64,000 nt of DNA from Polytrichum commune (Eukaryota > Streptophyta > Polytrichopsida > Polytrichales > Polytrichaceae): NCBI GenBank assembly GCA_950295325.1, contig OX485808.1, forward strand, positions 36,972,527 to 37,036,526. The letters run 5' to 3'. Under the pieces are notes generated by a model that ran no database searches, was not told the DNA's origin, and saw nothing but the letters and a program-made list of their open reading frames with translations. The stretch's first letter is position 1. Every line of letters starts with the position of its first letter. The position numbers and the translations under genes are program-made. Below are positions 23,619 to 33,124 of this stretch, in pieces.

Positions 23619-24362
23619 AATCCCCTAAATTCCAAAAATTTTAGTTGGTAGAGCAAAAAAACAAATCTTCACTTAGATTCTTGAGTTTTAGATGTCCCAC
23701 GTTGTTTGGTGAAACACATGGGAGCCGGTTTAAGGGGTAGGGAAAATTAGTAATGGTACATGGCATGGGCTATGATATGATTAAGGCATATTTCTTTGCC
23801 ATGGGCCCATGCCTTTTCCTACTAGACCACCTCTCTTGCCTCTCTCACCGCAGAACCTGTTGGACCATGTCAATGCATTTATTAGGCCTTAAAAAGTATA
23901 TTTTGGGGACCTCGACCTTCATGGTCCCTTGGACATTTTTTCCTTAGTGTAAACCAAAGTTGTCCCGGGACAACTTTAGCAACCAATCAGCTGCCTTCCA
24001 GAGCCCTGGTCCAACTTCATGGTCCATAGTGTAGCCGGCCCTTAATCTCGCCAATGTTACAAACGCGGACAATCATTTTGGGACGGAGTGAATATCAAAT
24101 TTCTTTTGACAACTCAAAGTTACTTGCTTACTCTAAGTTAGTCCTTGGGTCTGAGCTGGCGCCTTTTGCACGACCTCTGCCACAAGATTTTTGTATCCTA
24201 GTTTTTTTTAAATAAAAATAAAAATAAAAATATTGATTTTTAGATCCAATGAAGTTTCACTCTGATTTTCTTTCGGAATCAGTGCATCAGGCAATGAGTT
24301 CAATTCCATAGCATGCAAATTTTCCAGTTACCCTCCATATATTTGCTCTAGTGTCGCCCAAC

Positions 24363-24687
24363 TACACTAAATAGGATATATTTAGTGTTCGATTATAGTT
24401 AGTGTTGTTACCACCCTACCCTGCTCAACATTAATTTTCAGTTCCTTGACAATTAGTGTTAGACATAAATGTGCTGCTACCTTCCCTACTGTCACCTCTC
24501 TTATTATATCATTTTTTGTCATATCTTTACTAACACTAAATTCAAACATGTAACTTCCACATATTGTCATAGTTGATATTTAGTGTTTGAGTTTACATTT
24601 AATGTTACTTACTTTCATAGGGTTATTGATATTTAGTGTATGCGTTTGTATTTAGTGTATCAAACACTAAATATCCTATTTAATGTA
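24363..24687. mobile_element. MITE family A, complete copy
   Basis: Terminal inverted repeats TACACTAAATAGGATATATT and its near-inverse AAACACTAAATATCCTATTTAATGTA. The interior contains CACCCTACCCTGCTCAACA and GTAACTTCCACATATTGTCAT, inverted relative to the 16581 copy. No coding capacity. Confidence 0.92.
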
Positions 24688-24935
24688 GTTTATCATCAAC
24701 CCATGTAAGTGATCTTGCAGGTATTGGGTGACAACCAAAGGGTTTGGGATGGGACGCCCCAATCTAGTGCAAGGAGACTCAAATAAGGGCTCAATTTGCA
24801 CTAGGTTGGGACATCCCATGGTTATATTCTTAGGGCTCACATAAACGAACTCATATTGCTTAATACTGTTATGAGTACTCCACAATTTAATAGATGACAA
24901 AAGCGCTTTCACACACGCTATTTGCCAAATCAATT

Positions 24936-25007
24936 GGGCACTTGGTCTAGTGGTATGATTCTCGCTTTGGGTGCGAGAGGTCGCGAGTTCGATTCTCGCA
25001 GTGCCCC
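24936..25007 (+). tRNA. tRNA-Pro (anticodon TGG)
   Basis: The acceptor stem GGGCACT pairs with AGTGCCC, and the discriminator base is C. The D arm holds GGTCTAGTGGT. The anticodon stem CTCGC/GCGAG encloses the loop TTTGGGT, giving anticodon TGG. The T arm GCGAG-TTCGATT-CTCGC is perfectly paired. No intron. A TTTT run at about 25036 may end Pol III transcription. It closely resembles standard plant nuclear tRNA-Pro. Confidence 0.97.
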
Positions 25008-25069
25008 TCCCCTCTACGAATAGGCTCTTGCTATCTTTTGAATATTGGAAATGGGTGATGGACATACTA

Positions 25070-25280
25070 GAGTTATCCTTTAACTCAACCATAGTTTTGG
25101 TCGGGAGTTGGTTGTTGTGCATATGCAACTATCCATGTTTGGAAAGTTTTCAGTTTATGTTTGGAGTTGGTGTGGAGGTTTGAACCATGGATTTTTCATA
25201 TTGGTTTGCTAAAGCTCAAATTCATTCTAGCACCTCTAGGCATGTCAAAATGAGTTTGAGCCTTAATGTATGAATATAGA
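25070..25280. mobile_element. Fold-back MITE family B, copy 2 (half element)
   Basis: It starts at TA-GAGTTATCCTTTAACTCAA and runs through the first arm and central hairpin (CACCTCTAGGCATG-CAAAATGAGTTTGA), then ends. The right arm is missing. It lies about 60 bp downstream of the tRNA-Pro gene. Confidence 0.8.
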
Positions 25281-25558
25281 GAGTTCCTTGAACTTATAGA
25301 TTGCACCATCAACTTGTGTGCTTCTACGAGTTAGAGTTTTTCTTTTTTCTTTTTTCTTTTTTTCCTTGCAAAGTTACACAATAATGAGATCACACTTGTG
25401 TGATGTTGATTGTGAATGACGATGACATTATATCATTTTAATTTAATCAACCTAATCATGTCATTATTAAGCTAACAATGTGCTATAAGCTCATGTTTTG
25501 CAATAGCCTCGTGAAGGGATGAGGACTAAAGTAGAGGGTGTCATAACGAACACCACAT

Positions 25559-27296
25559 CCAAAACCAACATCTGTGTACACCTCTTAACCCCATAACAAA
25601 ACACACCTTAAACCGTCTAAATGTCTCTAGGATAATGTAGGGCAAATTTGGTCACAAAAGCGGGACAATTTCGAGACAATGCAAGGTTGGTTTTGGACAA
25701 AAGTGGAATTGGAATTAGCAAGCATTGGAATGTTGCTAGAGGTGGGTTACTGTGTGTGTGTGTGTGTGTGTGTTATATAAGATCTATCATGCAAAAGATG
25801 AAAGGTTTCAATAAATTTATTGGGTGGAGTGTTGGTTTTAGTGAGAGAGTGGTTTGGACAAAAGGTGGGGGCGATTTGGGAGAAAGTAAGGTTGGTTTTG
25901 ATGTTTAAGGGACGTTGGTTTGCCCATTACAATTCAAATAAAATGTGTATTGCATAACACAAACTTTTACCCGTACTTCATCAAAATTTTACACTAATTC
26001 ACAAATAACTCTTGTAGATCTCTCCCACCTCCCCTATCAGGACATCCATATTGATCATGGCGACCATAGCATCTAAATCCATTGAAGTAAGGTTGACGAT
26101 GCTTATATTTGGAGTCCATGTGCATTAGTGGTATGCACGAGGCATTAGCAAAATTGGCTTCGACATTGTAGAAATATACATATAATCAATGGCACATTGA
26201 CATATGAATATGTTACATTCATTTTGAAGTCACTTGATTTCCTAAACCCCTTCCCTCCAATTTGATTTGGTAATATTGGTTGTAGCTAAAATCCATATGC
26301 TGCATATTGTTGTTATTTTCAAAGTGGTGTAGGTGTCCAATTTTAGGACCATAGAGATCGCACCTTGGAACCAAGCATTTGATGGGAACATACTTGCAGG
26401 AGCTCTCACGGTTGTGTTTCTAAGCAAACTTCATTAAATGATCACACCTGTATACATAGTATTTGCACATTACCTGAAGCGAGTCAACCAATCTTTCAAG
26501 TGCTAAGTTCCACATTTTCCCAAGTTCTTGCGAGTAGAAGGGGCACATATTGTTCAATTTCCCTTAGCACAATGGGCACACTACATGACTGTTGATACAC
26601 TAATCCAACCAACAACAAAACTACTTCACATTAGGGATACCATCTCCTCATTTTTCTTTACTCAATAGGGATTTTATCAAATATAATATCCATAGCTAGA
26701 AGAAAATGCACATGTCAATCTCAAAGTACAATGTCATTTCAAGAGTGTTGATACAAATTCTGTTTTGCACTTAAATTTTTCTAGGTATATTTGATCAAAG
26801 AATACATGTAGACCTATTATGCAAGTGCCTCATATAAGACTTCCGTAACATAGCTTTGAGGTTACAGTCAATTCTCCAAGAAGAATGTTGATTTCAACCT
26901 CGGTCAGGACATCGGAATATTTTAGACCCACACTTTTCCCCTACAAACACCTCTCAAAACCATTCTTGACACTTGTCCAAAACCAACCCCATTTTCTCCC
27001 ACAATAGTCCCCCACCTTTTGTCCAAAGTATCCCCACACTAACACCAACATTCCATCCAAATATAAATTTGAAGCCTCAAAATTTTTGCATGCGAGTTCT
27101 TGATATAAAAAACATAGAATTAACCCATCCCTAGCTATATTCCAATGCTTGCCCAAAACCAACCCTGCATTTCTCCCAAAATCGCCCCACTTCACACCCA
27201 AATCCACCTCCACTTTGCATTGGAAACATTTGAATGATTTAAGGTGTGTTCTAGTTATAGAATTAGGAGACATGTATAAGTTAGGTGTTGGTTTTG
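25559..27296. mobile_element. Long-TIR (MULE-like) non-autonomous element
   Basis: Two arms of about 350 bp in inverted orientation, 25559-25912 and 26941-27296. Shared blocks are CCAAAACCAACA at the tip, ACACACCTTAAA, GGTTGGTTTTGG, AAGCATTGGAAT, GGACAAAAGGTGGGGG and GGGAGAAA. A GT microsatellite (about 25751-25773) sits in the left arm. The interior of about 1 kb has no transposase but contains a peroxidase-like fragment. No clear target duplication was seen. MULE is the best guess from arm length only. Confidence 0.7.
26000..26095 (-). pseudogene. Peroxidase 3'-end fragment
   Basis: On the minus strand it reads A-M-V-A-M-I-N-M-D-V-L-I-G-E-V-G-E-I-Y-K-S, matching the intact peroxidase C terminus (AMVAMTNVGVLTGQKGEIRKS). 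It lies inside the long-TIR element. No other peroxidase exon parts were recognised beside it. Confidence 0.7.
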
Positions 27297-27334
27297 ACTT
27301 GGGCGTTGGTCATATAGCTCCCTCTACCTTAGGG

Positions 27335-27830
27335 GATTCATCAATGGCCACATGTACCAACCAATCAACGAATGCTCAATCTTCCTTTTAATGCCGAAGT
27401 TACCGTGATGGATCACAATCACCTAAAGTTTTGGTTCGCAAATCTGCAACACATTCAACATGGCCACCACCATAGCCTCCCCAAACTCACGGCTAGATTA
27501 GTACTCCACATTCAAGCTCTTGTACACTAAAGGCCCGATTTGCCTTGGTTTTTATTTCATGATGTAGGGGACATAAAAACCATGGCTCAATCAATGAATG
27601 GTCAATCTTCATCTAAGAAAAAAAGAAAAAAAGAAAAATTAAAGACTACATTTGCGAACACCGCTCACTCTGAAACCTGCTTAATCGATCCTACACTCAT
27701 AGCTTGTTCACCTGGTTCTCCTTGTTTTGATTTCATGCGACAGGGGGCACAAAAATTCGTGACCCAATCAATGAATGCTTCATCTTCGTCTAAGGAAAAA
27801 AAATTCAGTATTGATGTCCGAACTATCCCT
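27335..27830 (-). pseudogene. Tandem peroxidase 3'-end debris
   Basis: At 27445-27545 the minus strand reads GPLVYKSLNVEY, a stop, then S-R-E-F-G-E-A-M-V-V-A-M, matching PFVYKSLNPSYFGRQFGEAMVAM of the adjacent gene. Three copies of a 3'-flank motif (GACATAAAAACCATGGCTCAATCAATGAATG-TCAATCTTC and variants) lie near 27340, 27560 and 27735. This indicates repeated local duplication of the gene's end, now decayed. Confidence 0.7.
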
Positions 27831-27890
27831 CATCGATCCTCTCATAGCTGAATTAGTTTTCCGCGATGGATCATCAGATCCTTCCTACTT

Positions 27891-30356
27891 TCATGTGTTC
27901 ACAAATCGGCAGCTTTTACGAATCTCCCCCTTCTGCCCTGTCAAGACACCCACATTAGTCATGGCCACCATCGCCTCCCCGAATTGACGCCCAAAGTAGC
28001 TCGGATTCAAGCTCTTGTAAACAAACGGCCTGGTCCGCTTATCGTCCAGCAACGTTTGATCCGAAGTGAGCAACCCCTTTCTTTTTGAAATGTTCCGCCA
28101 GTACTGAATGTCGAATTTGCCAGGCGTCTCCACGTCCAAGGGCAAGGGGTTGAGGGCGCTGGTGGAGTTATTAGGGCACTTTTGTTGCAGGAAATCCAGA
28201 AACCCCTCGGGAAGCCCAGGGTCGGTGTGGGAGGAGCTGGGATAGTTGAAGAGCCTGTTGAAGATGAAGAAACAATGAGCGATTCCAATTGTATGTGACC
28301 CTGACAGGATGGTCATCTGCTTGGCGCTCAATCCCTTGCGGTTGAACATGGAGATGAGCTGAGCTGCGTTCATATCCGGTGTGGGTAAGTTCGAGGGAGG
28401 TTCTGAAGCTCTGGAGATTCTTCCGTCCCTCCTGCCCGACGGAACTTGCCATCCTTTCCCTCCGCTCAGGATCACGCTGTCGCGGCTGGCGAAGGCTAAG
28501 ATGTCTGCGCAGGATACCACTCCGGGACAGACCTTCTCCAGTGCAGATTTCACTGTGTCTATGGTGTCGTATCCGTGTAGGCCCGCGTTGATCGGCAGTG
28601 CTGTCTTCTCCGAGTTGGCTCCGTCCAGAAGCAACGAGCCATCGCACCCCTGGCATTACGATTAAACCACCGACATGAAATCATTACAGTTCAGTCGACA
28701 CCAACTTTGAATCTATTTTTTCCGGCGACAAACGAAATGTCAAGATTTATTTCTTTGCCAAAAAACATAGAAGGCCACCAGGAACCTAAAGAAGAGAGCA
28801 GCGAAACTCTCTTGGGTGCATCGGCTGGAACCACGAAACCCAAAGAAAGGTGAACAAATTAAGCATGATCAACTAAGCCAACCTCGGCCGTTCGATTGTT
28901 CCACATGATTTTAGAATTCGACCTGTGGTAGAGGAGAAGGAGAACGTAGCATCAAATTTAGCAATGACATCATCATAAATGATCTCCTCTTTGAGTCTTT
29001 GAGAGCTTTTCCCCAAGCAATTCAAGCATAGTAAAGAAGACCTTACCAACTTGTTTGCTTCATCTTATTAGCATCCCATTTAATGTTGTTGAAGGTGAGA
29101 TCTTTCCTCTCAATTCAAACGGTCCAAATGTTAAAACACCAATTAAAGTAGACGTGTTGTAATCCAACATCTCCGATAATGGAACACCTACTTCAAGATT
29201 GAATAGTGGTACTCCACGTCAGTAAACGGTTGCTCACCTTCCAAGATCGTCTTCAGCCTAGAATGAGACCATGGAACAACATTTGAAAGTGGACACGCCC
29301 ACCAATCACACAAATTTCTCATACGGTGGTATATTCAGGGTGAATGGCCACCCAAAATACAGTTTCGATGCGGCTGATCAACATGGAAGTGGTATAGAGT
29401 GTATTCTAAGCAACAAAAAAGTTTTCCATGAGACAACGCACATGGCTATTTTATGAATCTTTTGTTTAGAAATACCCACGTACTCTATATCAGTATTAGA
29501 TCTTCGCAAGTAGCTCAAGTGTTGGACATCCCCCACTAGAGGGCTTCAACCTCAGAAAATTTTCCACTTCAGACACGACTACCTTATACCGTCGTATTTC
29601 TGGCTTGGGTCAGAGGTGGATCGCGTCCACAGATATCAGTAGAATGAAGAATGGATCAGGGCAAACAACTTATGCTCTATGGTACCCTACCCCAAGCGAT
29701 TTACCACCTGTCATTCACATTGCTCAAGAGCCTATTATTTTTGGGGACTTTCCTAAGTGTTGAACCAGACATTGAAACACTCTACGGGGGGCAATGGGAT
29801 GAGATCCATTCCACTGAGTCCATCGGGTAAGTGCTGTGGATCGCCTACTACCCACAACTGCTCGACGTAGAAAGTGTGGTTGGACACAGAAAATTTAAAT
29901 TCTGAGGAAGAGGTTTCCATTTCTCACACTGGTGAAGATTCACTGTTGAATCTTACGTGGTAAATTACTTTTCGGGCATGTATATATATATTCGAAGTGT
30001 CGAACCAGGAAATGCTGTGATGAATCGCGGCCTCCCTACTAACACCTTACAGAAATTGATGAGTACCGATGAAGGTCCGGTCAGGAAATGGGTTTACTTA
30101 CCCGCACGAAGCAGTCGTGGAAAATGAGCCTGACAATTCCAGGAGCAACGGTGCGGTCCACGGCGTATGCCTCCTGCATCTCCCGGAACACAATCTTCTC
30201 TGCATTGGGACACGATTTCTTGTAGAATCCATACTTCAAGCTGCCAGACCTACGGGCCTCCACATGACTGTTAGGTGATGATCCCATCCACAATATTGTG
30301 ACCAGCAGCAACATTGATATTGATGCGGCATTATACCACAACCCCATCGTGCGCAT
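27891..30356 (-). CDS. Class III (secretory) peroxidase
   Basis: A heme peroxidase that oxidises phenolics with H2O2 in the apoplast or vacuole, in wall cross-linking, lignin-type polymers and defence. Two exons: 30102-30356 (a possible upstream in-frame start at 30425) and 27891-28649, joined in phase 0 as HDCFVR/GCDGS, the classic intron position. From the 30356 start it has 337 residues. It begins with a hydrophobic signal peptide (ISMLLLVTILWMG), then SCPN, the distal IFHDCF (His about 80), GCDGSLLLDG, CPGVVSCADIL, and the proximal ILSGSHTIGIAHC (His about 204). All eight disulfide cysteines are present. No C-terminal vacuolar extension is obvious. The 1.45-kb intron carries dispersed repeat E. 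Peroxidase debris lies downstream of its 3' end. Confidence 0.95.
28730..29160. repeat. Dispersed repeat E, copy 1 (in peroxidase intron)
   Basis: It aligns with 31485-31940. Landmarks are AAGCATGATCAACTAAGCCAAC, CGATTGTT-CACATGATTTTAGA, TTTGAG--TTTGAGAGCTTTT and TAGCATCCCAT-TA-TGTTGT. Minus-strand translation is broken by stops but has Lys-rich stretches, so a retroelement origin is possible and unproven. Confidence 0.75.
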
Positions 30357-31187
30357 GTTTCCAGTCCCCAGACCTGATCCTCCACAACTACAACAACAAC
30401 TAAGAGCTAATTTCAATGTAAACACGAGTCACGGCTATGAGATCTGTAATATACAACTCATGTCAAGTTCGCCCAACTGGTAATCGGTTGCTGACTGATT
30501 CATACAAACTTGCTGCTGCTGAGTCTGTATGACAGCTTGAGTGCAGTTGCCACGAACTCGGATCACTGCACTGCTTTCCTGGAATTGCTGGCTCCATGTT
30601 ACACTCAGCTACTGATGAGGAATTATTGGATTTTGTATTATTTAAATGTTTGAGGGCTTTGAAGTTAAGTTGAGCCCCCCCGAATATAGACCCAGTGCAC
30701 ATGGCGACTGGTTTGGCTCCAGATGATTGCTTGCATTGCATTGTGCACGCCTGCTTTGGCAGATTGCCATTCTTAACTCAACAAAAATGGCACAGAAACA
30801 GCTAACTTTAAATGAACTGTTTGCTGTTTTCGTGCACTGATCTGCCGGCCGCCAGCATAAGTGGCCCGGTAAATAGTATCCGTTTGGTAAGCATGTCATG
30901 GATTCGATGCCACTAAGGCGGGGATGGGTCTTAAATGGTTACTTTCTTCCTGACCAGCCCACACCCAATGTGAAAATGCAGTCAATTATATTGTAGTCTA
31001 AATTTAGCTTTTGAAAGACTATTTGACCTCTGGATTAGCATCAGAGTCCCTGAATTAGATTGGAAGGTGCTATTTGAGATGTAAAAATCACATTTATCCA
31101 TGGGGGGCTCATGTTTTTAATTAGATTTCTTTTTACCTCAATAATGGTGATGGGGGCCCAACTCAAAGAGAGTGGGTGTCTAGCCCT
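30357..31187. other. Peroxidase 5' flank
   Basis: Presumed promoter and leader of the peroxidase. A possible tRNA-derived SINE relic lies around 30860-30915 (GGATTCGATGCC resembles a B box). No other gene was recognised. Confidence 0.35.
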
Positions 31188-31460
31188 GGCCCACTTCTCG
31201 TAAGATACAAAACATATGATTAGTATGAGATGGTTAGCAAATCCAAATTGAGGTGGCCGACCGTAGCCACATTTCTCATAGATTTTGGAGCTCATGTGAA
31301 TATCTTATTCATTATCAAAGTGAAGAGTCTTGTGCTCATTGCATAATTGGCCATGTGGGTCCCTTCACTTTATGTTGACTATTGAGTCTATTGATTAACA
31401 TGCTATATTGAGCACGTTGTCCAATCAAATTTGACTACATGTATTTTTGGTGTGCTCTTT
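31188..31460 (+). repeat. Dispersed repeat C, copy 2
   Basis: It matches 12556-12860 through CCCACTTCTCGTA-GATA, GATGGTTAGCAAATCCAAATTG, ATGTGAATATCTTATTCATTATCAAAGTGA and TTTTTGGTGTGC. Confidence 0.75.
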
Positions 31461-31484
31461 ATTTTTTTATTCTTTTTGAGACAA

Positions 31485-31940
31485 ACGAACGAAGATTTAA
31501 TTCATTGTCAAAAGAACATACAATGCCATCAGACCTAAAAATAGAGAGGGTTGACTTTCTTGAGTACACTTGGTGGACCCACAAGATCCCAAGAAGGTTA
31601 ACAACCTAAGCATGATAACTAAGCCAACATTGGGCACCCGATTGTTTCACATGATTTTAGAGTTCAACCCATGCAAGAGGAGGTAGTTGATGGCCCACAT
31701 AGCATCAACTTAACAAGGATATCATCAAAGATGACCTCCCTCTTTGAGTTTTTGAGAGCTTTTTCTTAAACAATTCTAGCATAGTCAAGAAGGCCTTGCG
31801 AGATAATTTGCTTCACCTTCCTAGCATCCCATCTAGTGTTGTGGAATGTAAAATTAGGTGTGCTTTCTTGGATACACACTTAACTGCATACCCCTCAAGT
31901 ATAGGTGTCCAAATCTTAAGACAAGTAACCGAATTAGGCA
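31485..31940. repeat. Dispersed repeat E, copy 2
   Basis: The longer copy of the repeat in the peroxidase intron. It begins GAACGAAGATTTAATTCATTGTCAAAAGAACATACAATGCCATCAGACC and ends near GGTGTCCAAATCTTAA. Confidence 0.75.
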
Positions 31941-33124
31941 AGTCTAACCTAAGTTCTTCACAAGTTCACAATCCTCATATAATATCTAGACTCTTTCTCA
32001 CATCCAGAATTCGTGAGTGCCTACTATGATTGCTGCATCTCACTGCAGTCTAGAATCTAATAGTCTAGTATACTATGAAGCCAAAGCCACAAGCAACTAC
32101 CCGAGTGCATAACTTACTTTAATGTATAATCCAGCCCCATCCGATCATGGAAGTTCACAGCTGGAAAAAGGATATTCCACATTTCAAAGTATTTCCCAAA
32201 TCATTGGTCTCTAAATGGAGTCATTCTGTCGGATACGTGACCAAGAGATGGGCATCAACTCAAAACGTAAGTGGTTGTTCAACAACAAATTCGGGAATGA
32301 AGGTGTCCATCAAGGTGCCAAATGATTATGATATTTTTAGTGTTCCGAACTCAAGTTTTATGACATTCATCTTACGGGTCAATACTAGGTTATGTGTTAC
32401 CAGTTCTTTCAGATCTATACCCATATTACATGGGTTAATGAGCTCACTTATAGAGAAGCCACTCAAAAGCTGATCGCATGTGTAGCAAACTGGTCAACTG
32501 CAGAACTCACAAAATTACATGTTAGTTGGCAGAAAGAGAAAGATGACCTGAGGGGGCTTCCTGGAAAAGCATCAAAGTAGGTTGTTCGCTACATAAGTTT
32601 CTGTCTTCTTGCCTATTGGCACACTTCCATCCTTTGTCGAATGGGGTAGAAGCATTCAAATGAGAGAATATGCTGGACCTCTTTGGGTTGAACACTTTGG
32701 CCTAAACCTACCTATTTTTTAACTAAATGGATAAGACATGAAGATACACTGCAAACGGAAAGCACAAAAAAGAAGAAGCTGTATTGACATGATTGAAGAA
32801 CCCATGATGAAAAGTCTTGGTGTGAGGTAGTCGATTGCTGGAGTCCTGTATGTACGGCTTTTTTACTAGACTTTTTTGTCATATTTACAGACTTATGATT
32901 ATTGATTTTTGGCAATCTAGAAGTGCATTCCTGTGCATGTTGTTAGCTCTACCACTACTGTCTAAAGAAAATCCTACATCTGACAACAAGCGATCACAGG
33001 CCAAGTGAGCTTTGTAAATGGCATCTAGCAAAACCTGCCAAACAAAGAGGTATGTATAAACTGCAATCTACCTGATTTCACAATGGGGAGTGAAGGAAAA
33101 AACAGAGCATCCTGTTGATATGTT
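31941..33124. other. Intergenic, no gene recognised
   Basis: Nothing with family similarity, repeat structure or RNA features was recognised. The last part is probably the 3' UTR of the cysteine-rich membrane protein gene. Confidence 0.4.

Larger units (their letters stand above)
23125..24041. mobile_element. PIF-like element nested in the Stowaway-like MITE
   Basis: It starts GGGCCGGTTTACACTATGG and ends with a near-inverse (CCATAGTGTAGCCGGCCC). Subterminal arms ACCGTGAAGTTGGACCA and GGTCCAACTTCATGGT also match. TTAA flanks both sides (23121-23124 and 24042-24045). Length is 917 bp. Its tips match the 374-bp element at 16798 but the interior differs. Confidence 0.88.
22866..24092. mobile_element. 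Stowaway-like MITE, interrupted
   Basis: The left end TA-CTCCCTCCATCCCAAAATGATTGTCC pairs with the right end GGACAATCATTTTGGGACGGAGTG. The CTCCCTCC tip and the TA at the left border are typical of Stowaway (Tc1/mariner-type) elements. Without the nested insertion it is about 300 bp. Confidence 0.85.

Noticed and set aside
24676-25128. 150-residue minus-strand open frame
   Set aside because: It runs across the tRNA-Pro gene and MITE sequence, so it is a chance frame.
26941-27273. 110-residue minus-strand frame resembling a plus-strand frame at 25648-25908
   Set aside because: The resemblance comes from the two inverted arms of the long-TIR element, not from a protein family.
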